Of a DNA stretch of 5,346 nucleotides, positions 1-5,346 are shown piece after piece. This DNA is from Desulfobacterales bacterium. GTDB lineage: Bacteria > Desulfobacterota > Desulfobacteria > Desulfobacterales > JAFDCJ01. How positions within the stretch are numbered: position 1 is the stretch's first letter; every line of letters begins with the position of its first letter. The notes under the pieces are model-generated. The model saw nothing but the letters and a program-made list of their open reading frames with translations, was not told where the DNA came from and did no database searches. The stretch is taken from contig JAOZSC010000215.1 in assembly GCA_029939875.1 (NCBI GenBank), forward strand, positions 1 to 5,346, read 5' to 3'. The position numbers and the translations under genes are program-made.

Positions 1-567
1 CTTGTAAGATGCCATGTACAGCGCTGCCACGGCAAACAGGTTCAGGCCCAGCACGACCGGTGCGGCCAGGGCTGTAAATCGGCGGATCACAGACAGTCTC
101 AGGGGGATACGCTTTTGGCAAGGAGGTAAGAAAGCGGCGGTATTCAGGATCACCAGACGGCCGATTTTTTCAGGATGCCGCAGCGCCCAGGCCATGCCGA
201 TCATGCCGCCCCAGTCGTGAAGAACGAGGGTGATCTTCGTATCGAAGGTCAGGGCGTTCATCAATGCATCTACGTCATCAACCCGAGTTTTGAGGCGGTA
301 ATCATAGGTTTTCAGGGGCGGCCGGTCCGACAGGCCGCATCCCATGTGATCCGGCACAATGCAGCGGTAGTGGCCCCCAAGGGCTTTGGTCAGTTCACGG
401 TAGTAAAATGACCAGGTGGGATTGCCATGAAGCATGAGCAGGGGATTTCCCCGGCCCTCATCGAGATAGTGGTACTTGAGGCCCTTTAAATCCATATAAT
501 GTGATTTAAACGGGTACAGGTGCCTGAATCCTGATATGTCGATGGGTTTAGAACTCATTATTACCAT
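1..567 (-). CDS. oleB: OleB, alpha/beta-hydrolase-fold beta-lactone decarboxylase (3' end outside window)
   Basis: In the Ole pathway OleB acts last: it removes CO2 from the beta-lactone made by OleC, leaving a cis internal alkene. It is a haloalkane-dehalogenase relative and in Xanthomonas assembles with OleC and OleD. Residues are counted from the ATG at 556-558. Visible are the oxyanion-region motif LHGNPTWSFYYR (43-54) and the nucleophile elbow LHDWGGM with Asp115 (codon 214-216), where ordinary hydrolases have Ser. A following hydrophobic stretch (about 162-183, APVVLGLNLFAVAAL) lies where the cap domain begins. The frame reaches base 1 without a stop at residue 186. OleB proteins are roughly 300 residues, so the catalytic His and third acid are missing from view. 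I chose ATG at 567 for its ribosome-site spacing; ATG at 558, three codons on, is equally possible. A haloalkane dehalogenase is the alternative, but the adjacent oleA makes OleB far more likely. Fusion to OleC cannot be excluded. Confidence 0.9.
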   Translation of the reverse strand, partial: MVIMSSKPIDISGFRHLYPFKSHYMDLKGLKYHYLDEGRGNPLLMLHGNPTWSFYYRELTKALGGHYRCIVPDHMGCGLSDRPPLKTYDYRLKTRVDDVDALMNALTFDTKITLVLHDWGGMIGMAWALRHPEKIGRLVILNTAAFLPPCQKRIPLRLSVIRRFTALAAPVVLGLNLFAVAALYMASYK

Positions 568-1589
568 TCAATTCCCAGCATCAAACAATTAAGGCCGCTG
601 CCGATGCCCAGAAAGCCGACCCGGTCGCCGGGCAGCAGAAACTGCCTTTCATCGGCAATGGCCGCGGTGATGGGCAGCGACACCGTGCCGATGTTGCCCA
701 GGTACCGGAAGGTGGTAAAATCCTTGTCCGGGGCAATGCCGATGGCATCCAGCATGTTGCGTTGATGGGTGGCTCCCACCTGGTGGCAGATGATTTTGTC
801 CGGTTGATCATCGGACCACGAGAGCTCCTTGCGAAAGTCGCGGAAGGTTTCAATGCCCAGGGAAACGCCGTTTTGGAGAACAGCCGCGGAGTCGGTTTCC
901 ATCATCGGCTGCCCGGCGCCATCCGGTCCCCAGACGCACAGTCGGTGAAACGCGGCGGCATTGCGGGCGCTGCCTCCCAGCAGGTGGTGTCCTGTAACGC
1001 TCAGGGAAGTGTCGGTCAGTAAAACCGCCACCGCACCGGACCCGCCGGTCAGGGTCGCAACGGTTTTTTTGAAAACCTCCATGTCCCGGGTTTGCAGCAG
1101 CCGGTCGATGGTCGCATCGATGATCTGGCGGGCGGATTCACAGGAAACCACCAGACCGGCACGAATCTGTCCCAGTTCAATGGCGTTGGCAATCTGAACC
1201 ATACCGTTTAAAACTCCCAGGCAGGCATTGGAAACATCGTATATTCGGGTTCCGGGCTCCAGGGACAGGCCGTCTGCCACGGCACAGGCCGTCGCAGGTT
1301 CCAGGTTGTCGCGGCAAACGCCCCCGTATATCAGCATGCCGATTTCACGGGGCGCCACACACGAGGACTGCAGCGCTTTGCGGCCGGCGCTGATGGCCCC
1401 CCGGTACATTTTAAAACCCGGGTCCCAGAAGCGGCGTTCCTGGATGCCGGTGATGGCCTCAAGTTGTCCCTTTTTGAAGTGCAACGCTTCATAGAGCGGT
1501 TTCAACCGCTGTTCAATATCCTCCGATGTTACCACGTTCGGGGGCAGTTCATAGCCGAAGGCATCGATGGTGACTTTTGAATATCGCAT
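561..1589 (-). CDS. oleA: OleA, head-to-head acyl condensing enzyme (thiolase superfamily, olefin biosynthesis)
   Basis: OleA joins two long-chain fatty acyl thioesters by a non-decarboxylative Claisen condensation, giving a beta-keto acid for long-chain olefin synthesis. The 342-residue length is normal for the family and the gene is complete. Catalytic residues are visible: Cys123 (SNACLGVLNG), His269 (IICHQVGA) and Asn299 (YLGNIGTVSLP), plus Glu97 (CRDNLEPATA), the acidic residue donated across the dimer in Xanthomonas OleA. From memory the Xanthomonas residues are Glu117, Cys143, His285 and Asn315. The offsets are a constant 20 for the first pair and 16 for the second, as expected for a true orthologue. 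The start MRYSKVTIDAFGYELPP and the end FLGIGSGLNCLMLGIEW match the Shewanella-type protein as I recall it. FabH-type KASIII is the alternative, but Glu97, the N-terminus and the adjacent oleB argue for OleA. Start: ATG at 1587-1589 overlapping the upstream TAA by one base. The acyl donors are probably products of the adjacent PUFA synthase (inference). Confidence 0.95.
   Translation of the reverse strand: MRYSKVTIDAFGYELPPNVVTSEDIEQRLKPLYEALHFKKGQLEAITGIQERRFWDPGFKMYRGAISAGRKALQSSCVAPREIGMLIYGGVCRDNLEPATACAVADGLSLEPGTRIYDVSNACLGVLNGMVQIANAIELGQIRAGLVVSCESARQIIDATIDRLLQTRDMEVFKKTVATLTGGSGAVAVLLTDTSLSVTGHHLLGGSARNAAAFHRLCVWGPDGAGQPMMETDSAAVLQNGVSLGIETFRDFRKELSWSDDQPDKIICHQVGATHQRNMLDAIGIAPDKDFTTFRYLGNIGTVSLPITAAIADERQFLLPGDRVGFLGIGSGLNCLMLGIEW
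572..576 (-). promoter_or_regulatory. Probable ribosome binding site of oleB, deciding between two starts
   Basis: GGGAA on the coding strand lies within the last codons of oleA. Its GGGA core is five bases before the ATG at 565-567 but about 14 bases before the ATG at 556-558. Spacing therefore favours the upstream start, which overlaps the end of oleA by seven bases. Confidence 0.4.
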
Positions 1590-2710
1590 TAAGTTTTATC
1601 CGTCAGGGTAATGCCGAAATTTTCCATTTTGTAAATATAAAGGCCATCCACCTGCAGAAACCCATCGGCGGTTATGGTCGGAAACGGGTGCTCCCGGAGC
1701 CCGGTAACCACGGCTTCGACGGTTACCAGGCGATTTTGGGGCAGGATCTGGCCGCGATAGACCCAGCGGTGCGCCGTGCCGGTCAGCAGGCCGAAACGGT
1801 GGCTGCCGATCAATTGCGGCCAGCGCAGTCGGGCCAGGTGTTTCAGCAGTTGGATGAACGATTCGATTCCCAGGGAACCCGGGCAGACCGGGTCCTGGTA
1901 AAAATGGGCGCGGAAAAACCATTCCTGTGCATCAATGGTTTTGGTTCCCCTGATAAATCCCAGTCCCTGCGGTCCCCCATCGGGGATACAGGTTTCGATG
2001 CGGTCGATCATGCGGATCGCTTTGGCCGGTGGCGCCAGGCGGGGGGCGGATTCGGTGGTCGGGTCAGCAGGTGACAGGGGGGGACGATCGCTGAAAACGT
2101 GGGGGCGGCTGCTCGACAGTTCCCGGTTGGTGGGGATGTAAACCTGTTTGGATGCATCCCGGATGCCTTCCTGGGTTTTAAGGGACTCGGCGGTGAAAAA
2201 GCCGAAATAGGTATTGCCGGAATATATTTTGCGATCCTGCTGTCGCACCTCGAACTCAAAATGTTCGATGAGCATGTCCGCGGCCCCGGATGACCGGGTC
2301 AGGCGGGCCCGGGTAGTCAGGGTTTTTGAATCCGGCAGCAGTTGCGCATGCAGCACGGCTTCGCCGCCGAGGTTGCGAAACCTCAGGTCCCTGTCATTTT
2401 TCAGTGCTGAGCCCATGTAAGCCGCCAGCCAACCGCAGGGCTGCAATGCAATCTCCATGATGATACTGATCGGAGCGGCTGGCGTCCGCTCGGCTTTAAA
2501 GTACCAGGCATCCGGCGGCACGTTATATTCGGCCTGAATCCAGCCGTCGGGTTCGAGCACCCACGGGGCGGGTTCGATATCCGTAATACGGTCGATAAAC
2601 AGGTAAGGGGGTGCCGGCAGGCGGGCGATAAAGCGCTGGTCGTCAAATGGTTTGTAGGGTGCTCCGAAGGCCTTCGACGGGCTGCCGGTGGCAAACTCGA
2701 GCAGGTGCCG
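1589..2710 (-). other. Second dehydratase (DH2): FabA-like pseudo-dimer of two hot-dog folds, C-terminal
   Basis: Fold three (residues about 873-1055 from the TTG at 5326) carries YLFIDRITDIE and the PfaC signature IIMEIALQPCGWLAAYMG; it has no histidine where the catalytic one should be (Glu946 there). A Ser/Pro-rich spacer (about 1060-1098) leads to fold four (about 1099-1240). That fold has IRMIDRIE and the catalytic loop AHFYQDPVCPGSLGIE, with His1141 at 1904-1906 and Glu1155 as the acidic partner. The protein ends about five residues after the last predicted strand, leaving no room for another domain. As in DH1, the degenerate fold precedes the active one. Confidence 0.9.
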
Positions 2711-5346
2711 GCGGTCAAATCCGGACCGGGAGGAGAATACGCCGGCCGTCGGGTTGGATCGTTTGGATTTTTGCCGCCAGAATTTTTCGATTTCCTCACC
2801 GGTGATGCCGGTTATCTGCAGGGACATATTTTTGAACCACACGATGCGTTGCCCATCGGTGTACATATGGGCATCGGCGATGGCATAGGGCTGCGGTGCG
2901 TATCCCAGTTCACGGATTTCAATTTCATAGATCACCTTGCGGGTGTCAGGGGTGACCGGCCCCCGGCAGATCAGGGTGCTTTTCACACCGGCAACCGGTT
3001 CGTAATAGACACCCGCTTTTTGCGTCACCCAGCCCAGGCGCTGCAGAAACACCCGCAGGCCGTGGGCGCAGCATTCATACATCAGGGTTCCCGGCATGAC
3101 ACGGTCATCCACGAAATGGCAGGCTAAAAACCAGTCATCGGGGTGGATATCGGCTTCGGCCCGGATTCTTCCCAATCCATAGCGACCGCCGTCGGGTTCC
3201 AATTCGAGGACGCGGTCAATGAGTTTCATCCGTCCGCCGGGAAGTTTCAGGGAGTCGGCCAGAAAAATTCCGGCAAAGGCATCTCCGAAGCACCCGCTCA
3301 AGTCCCCACGCCGCAACGCCTGCACCTGGTTGTCAGTGTAACGTTCGGTCTGCAGCGTAACCAGGTTTTTCCAGTTCGCGGGTTTTTTCCCGGCGATCGG
3401 GAGGTTGTCGGTTGCAGATAAAATAATACCGCCGGAGTTGCACACCTCTTCGGCGGTGAAAAAACCGGCGCAGCCGTCGGTCATCGTGATCAGCGGGGTG
3501 GCGCCGATAAATCCCTTGAAATTAAACAGAAACAGGTGTGTATGGCCCTGACGGAAAAATTTTTCAATTTGAATTTCATAGCGAATGGTTTCACCGGGTA
3601 CCGGCAGGTGACGGTGAAACTCGACGGTGGCATCCAGCAGGCGGTAGGCGCGCTGTCCTTTTACCATCCGGTCGATGCCCAGAAAGCTGCACAGAAAAAG
3701 ATCCGCCTGACCGGCTTCCACCGCTATGCAAACCGGCGCATGTCCGCCGTCCAGGTACCACGCGGCCGGCAGCACGTCATGCTCGGTGACGATATGGCCG
3801 GGTCCCAGCGAGCCCTTACTGCCTTCAATTGACAGGATGCGATCCACCAGCATCAGGGGTTCATCGGGCAGACGCACCCGGACAGCATACGTGTCGACCT
3901 CGGAAAATTCGGGGCCCAGAACCCGGGCGACAGATCCCCGAGCGAACTCAAGGCAGTCCTGGCGAGAATAAGCCGGGACCGGCGGTGAAACGCGTCCGGC
4001 GTCAGGCCGATGAGAAATGTTGGCCCCGTTGAGGGAAAGTTCCAGCAACCGCGTTTGCAGTTTCAGGGTGTTGCTGTAAGAACGGGTGAGCTCACTGGAA
4101 AAATCAAGAAATTTCTGATGGGCCGCGGCGGTGGATTTGGCCACCTGGTCAGTGGTGGCGATCAAATCCGAAAAGGATGGGTTGGCATCGGGCCCCGGCG
4201 GGCAGGTGTGTGGCGACGGTGCTGCGGCTTTGCTCACCTGCGCACGGCCCCCGGCCTGCTGACGGTCGTCCTTTTTTTTATGAATGTCGTCGGCCGGGGA
4301 GGATGGAGCAAAAGACAGGGGAGGGGCGCCAGGAATTACCCGTATTAATTGTGAAGAAATGTTTTTACGGATCTCAAAGGATTCCGGGGCAAAAGCGTTA
4401 GGGCCATACAGTTTTTCCAGGTCGACCGGTACGCGTTCAGCAACCAGGGCCCCCAGCACCTTGATGATGGTCAGCGGGTCTTCTTCACCCCGCACGCAGG
4501 CGGAAACGGCCAGGTGGGGTTGTGGTTGCAATATACGGTCAATCATGCGGGTGCACGATGACGAGGGGCCCATTTCCACGAAAAGGCGCACACCGTCGGC
4601 ATAGGCCTGCTTGACGGTGGCGGTAAAATCAAATCCGTGCAGGGCCTGGTTGACAATGGAATCGGCCGCCGCCTCCCGGCTCAGGTCGTAAGCCCGACCC
4701 AGGGCGCAGCTATAAAACCGGATACCCGCAGGCCGGCGGGTTTCAAATAGGTGCAGCCGGCGGTACGCATCGGCCACCGGCTGCAGGGCATCGCAGTGCA
4801 CGGTGACCACGCCGTCCAGATAAATGGCCTCGCAGTCAAGATCTTTTATCGCGGCGCTGACGTCCTGGCGCCTGCCCCCGATGACGCATTCGTCGGGGGT
4901 GTTGACAATCAGCAGCCGGGAGGTGGCGTAACGGCTGACAACACGGCGTACATCTTCGGCCCGACGATTGACCACGGCAGTGCGCCAGGCGACTTCTTCA
5001 TCCGGGGAAAGCCGCCAGGCCCGGCGGGCCGCATGGCAGGGACCGGAAAGCTGGGTGGTAAACAGGTCGGTTTTTTGCATGCGTTCGAGCATCCGGCCGC
5101 GTTCGGGCCAGGCCCCCATGGCAAAATAAGCGGCCGCCTCACCCAGGCTGTAGCCGATGACCGACGACGGAATGACGGCGAAATGCCTCATCAGCGCGGC
5201 GACCATACTGCCGTGAACCACCTGGCCGATAATCATGTGCAGCGGATCGGAAATGATTTTTTCATAGGCTGCCTTTTGCCAGCCCGGTTCCCAGGACAGG
5301 CGCCAGGGAACGTAGCAGTCCGGCAAGAGCTGGGTTTTGAATTTCC
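1589..5346 (-). CDS. Polyunsaturated fatty acid synthase subunit, PfaC/Pfa3 type (AT-DH-DH part; 5' end outside window)
   Basis: This subunit of an iterative PUFA synthase loads or transfers acyl groups and dehydrates/isomerises 3-hydroxyacyl-ACP intermediates; it should be cytosolic. The frame runs unbroken through the right edge. The first possible start, TTG at 5326, cuts into the AT fold, so the true start lies upstream. Residues here are counted from that TTG (1245 to the TAA stop). In order: an AT with the nucleophile elbow GYSLGE (Ser60) and the likely partner His177 in TVHCDAL; a linker at about 310-455; then four FabA-like hot-dog folds forming two dehydratases. Only folds two and four have catalytic histidines, His737 (HFVDDRVMPG) and His1141 (HFYQDPVCPG). 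Motifs such as VEAGQADLF and LQPCGWLAAYMGSAL are typical of PfaC. By analogy with myxobacterial Pfa3, KS and chain-length-factor domains should precede the AT (inference). Unlike Pfa3, there is no C-terminal acylglycerol-phosphate acyltransferase. The stop overlaps the oleA start by one base. Family assignment is firm; the gene name is not. Confidence 0.93.
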   Translation of the reverse strand, partial: KFKTQLLPDCYVPWRLSWEPGWQKAAYEKIISDPLHMIIGQVVHGSMVAALMRHFAVIPSSVIGYSLGEAAAYFAMGAWPERGRMLERMQKTDLFTTQLSGPCHAARRAWRLSPDEEVAWRTAVVNRRAEDVRRVVSRYATSRLLIVNTPDECVIGGRRQDVSAAIKDLDCEAIYLDGVVTVHCDALQPVADAYRRLHLFETRRPAGIRFYSCALGRAYDLSREAAADSIVNQALHGFDFTATVKQAYADGVRLFVEMGPSSSCTRMIDRILQPQPHLAVSACVRGEEDPLTIIKVLGALVAERVPVDLEKLYGPNAFAPESFEIRKNISSQLIRVIPGAPPLSFAPSSPADDIHKKKDDRQQAGGRAQVSKAAAPSPHTCPPGPDANPSFSDLIATTDQVAKSTAAAHQKFLDFSSELTRSYSNTLKLQTRLLELSLNGANISHRPDAGRVSPPVPAYSRQDCLEFARGSVARVLGPEFSEVDTYAVRVRLPDEPLMLVDRILSIEGSKGSLGPGHIVTEHDVLPAAWYLDGGHAPVCIAVEAGQADLFLCSFLGIDRMVKGQRAYRLLDATVEFHRHLPVPGETIRYEIQIEKFFRQGHTHLFLFNFKGFIGATPLITMTDGCAGFFTAEEVCNSGGIILSATDNLPIAGKKPANWKNLVTLQTERYTDNQVQALRRGDLSGCFGDAFAGIFLADSLKLPGGRMKLIDRVLELEPDGGRYGLGRIRAEADIHPDDWFLACHFVDDRVMPGTLMYECCAHGLRVFLQRLGWVTQKAGVYYEPVAGVKSTLICRGPVTPDTRKVIYEIEIRELGYAPQPYAIADAHMYTDGQRIVWFKNMSLQITGITGEEIEKFWRQKSKRSNPTAGVFSSRSGFDRRHLLEFATGSPSKAFGAPYKPFDDQRFIARLPAPPYLFIDRITDIEPAPWVLEPDGWIQAEYNVPPDAWYFKAERTPAAPISIIMEIALQPCGWLAAYMGSALKNDRDLRFRNLGGEAVLHAQLLPDSKTLTTRARLTRSSGAADMLIEHFEFEVRQQDRKIYSGNTYFGFFTAESLKTQEGIRDASKQVYIPTNRELSSSRPHVFSDRPPLSPADPTTESAPRLAPPAKAIRMIDRIETCIPDGGPQGLGFIRGTKTIDAQEWFFRAHFYQDPVCPGSLGIESFIQLLKHLARLRWPQLIGSHRFGLLTGTAHRWVYRGQILPQNRLVTVEAVVTGLREHPFPTITADGFLQVDGLYIYKMENFGITLTDKT
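1598..1601 (-). promoter_or_regulatory. Probable weak ribosome binding site of oleA
   Basis: GGAT on the coding strand lies nine bases before the oleA ATG, counting from the end of GGA, inside the last codons of the PUFA synthase gene. It is a weak Shine-Dalgarno match. With the TAATG overlap, oleA translation probably depends partly on ribosomes finishing the upstream gene. Confidence 0.45.
2792..3961 (-). other. First dehydratase (DH1): FabA-like pseudo-dimer of two hot-dog folds
   Basis: Fold one (residues about 456-640 from the TTG at 5326) opens with LMLVDRILSIEG and carries the PfaC-type signature WYLDGGHAP...VEAGQADLF. It lacks the HFxxDPxMPG catalytic loop; its only nearby histidine (His529) is offset. 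Fold two (about 641-845) opens with MKLIDRVLELE and has the catalytic loop CHFVDDRVMPGTLMYE, with His737 at 3116-3118. The acidic partner 14 residues later is Glu751, where FabA has Asp. The arrangement matches PfaC DH tandems, in which one active and one degenerate fold form each catalytic unit. The expected reaction is dehydration of 3-hydroxyacyl-ACP, possibly with isomerisation to the cis-3 alkene. Confidence 0.9.
3962..4399 (-). other. Interdomain linker with a low-complexity part and a helical segment
   Basis: This segment of about 146 residues joins the AT to the first dehydratase. Its first part (residues about 332-382 from the TTG at 5326) is rich in Pro, Ala, Ser, Lys and Asp and is probably disordered. 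It includes a KKK cluster encoded by an unusual A8G run. The second part (about 383-432) lacks proline and reads as an amphipathic helix or coiled coil, with the core AAHQKFLDF followed by heptad-like leucines (LKLQTRLLEL). From memory, similar AH..FL helices recur in PUFA synthase linkers. A docking or dimerisation role is inferred. Confidence 0.65.
4271..4279 (-). other. A8G homopolymer run (A-AAA-AAG slippery heptamer) in the AT-DH linker
   Basis: On the coding strand this reads AAA AAA AAG in the gene's own frame, which contains the exact heptamer A AAA AAG used in E. coli dnaX frameshifting. It is the longest homopolymer I noticed in the window. A -1 shift here would add about 40 codons and stop at a TGA (4149-4151), releasing the AT part without the dehydratases. 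Only a weak GGCC/GGCC hairpin lies about 13 bases downstream, and I see no strong stimulatory element. Use as a recoding site is speculative. Confidence 0.3.
4412..5346 (-). other. Acyltransferase (AT) domain of the PUFA synthase, N-terminal edge cut
   Basis: This is a malonyl/acyl-transferase-fold domain. The nucleophilic serine sits in GYSLGE (codon 5147-5149), about 117 residues before the probable catalytic histidine of TVHCDAL (codon 4796-4798). The usual late glycine motif follows as VEMGPSSSC at about 4553-4579. The stretch TDLFTTQLSGP after the elbow resembles the PfaB/Pfa3-type AT more than FabD. At the position where FabD has its malonyl-carboxylate-binding arginine (Ser+25, aligned without gaps), this protein has Lys85. 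The substrate is therefore not certain to be malonyl-CoA. The fold begins upstream of the window. Confidence 0.88.

Noticed and set aside
1..567. Reading this gene as a haloalkane dehalogenase
   Set aside because: The HGNPTW and HDWGG motifs are shared with OleB, but position directly after oleA makes OleB the simpler reading.
1064..1080. GGAGG followed by an A7 run on the coding strand inside oleA, as an internal start or frameshift site
   Set aside because: The A7 run is not in a slippery phase for -1 shifting, no start codon follows at the right distance, and the frame continues into well-conserved OleA sequence.
561..1589. Reading this gene as FabH (KASIII of primary fatty acid synthesis)
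   Set aside because: It has the OleA-specific glutamate, OleA-like termini and an adjacent oleB, and lies beside a secondary-lipid synthase rather than plsX/fabD/fabG.
1577..2074. Plus-strand open frame of 165 residues
   Set aside because: It is antisense to the second dehydratase, has no recognisable domain, and its composition fits a shadow of a GC-rich gene.
2705..3127. Plus-strand open frame of 140 residues
   Set aside because: It lies wholly opposite the dehydratase region, which has clear catalytic motifs, and shows no family motif of its own.
3736..3741. His529 in the first hot-dog fold as a third dehydratase active site
   Set aside because: It is one residue out of register with the catalytic histidines, and the HFxxDPxMPG loop is absent; this fold is normally degenerate in PfaC.
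4010..4348. Plus-strand open frame opposite the linker
   Set aside because: The low-complexity linker on the minus strand naturally leaves antisense frames open; there is no domain and no convincing ribosome site.
5324..5326. TTG start codon giving a 1245-residue protein
   Set aside because: The frame is open through the window edge and the TTG falls inside the AT fold, only about 60 residues before the nucleophilic serine; no ribosome site supports it. The gene is 5'-truncated by the window.
1..5346. Mobile elements, CRISPR repeats, tRNA/rRNA genes, terminators or promoters
   Set aside because: The window is coding from end to end on the minus strand with overlapping junctions; I saw no repeat array, inverted terminal repeats or hairpin-plus-U-run.

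Overview
This window is one continuous piece of a secondary-lipid operon, read entirely on the minus strand, so gene order runs from high to low coordinates. It holds three tightly packed genes. The first is the 3' part of a very large polyunsaturated fatty acid (PUFA) synthase subunit, with an acyltransferase followed by two FabA-like double-hot-dog dehydratases. The second is a complete oleA, encoding the head-to-head acyl-condensing enzyme of long-chain olefin synthesis. The third is the 5' part of oleB, encoding an alpha/beta-hydrolase-fold beta-lactone decarboxylase. No intergenic gap reaches even 10 bases, so there is no room for independent promoters, terminators or RNA genes. The plus strand shows only shadow reading frames.

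Layout: 1589-5346 (minus) is the PUFA synthase subunit, open at its 5' end beyond the window. Its domains run AT (about 4412-5346), a proline/alanine-rich and helical linker (about 3962-4399), first dehydratase (about 2792-3961) and second dehydratase (1589 to about 2710). Its stop codon shares one base with the oleA start (TAATG). oleA occupies 561-1589. oleB starts at 567, overlapping the end of oleA, or at 558, two bases after it, and leaves the window at base 1 after about 187 codons.

Working model (inference from established families): the PUFA synthase builds a methylene-interrupted polyene by iterative condensation, reduction and dehydration/isomerisation. OleA then joins two acyl chains head to head into a beta-keto acid. 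OleD and OleC, expected beyond base 1, would reduce it and close a beta-lactone, and OleB would lose CO2 to leave a cis internal olefin. The product would be a very long polyunsaturated hydrocarbon, like the C31:9 hydrocarbon known from Shewanella. There, as far as I recall, the pfa and ole genes sit at separate loci; here they are translationally coupled.

The organism is a moderately GC-rich bacterium. Pfa-like synthases with an AT fused ahead of the DH pair, and ole genes, both occur in Deltaproteobacteria in the old sense (Desulfobacterota, Myxococcota) and in marine Gammaproteobacteria. The fused AT-DH-DH order favours the former. This is an inference with low to moderate confidence.
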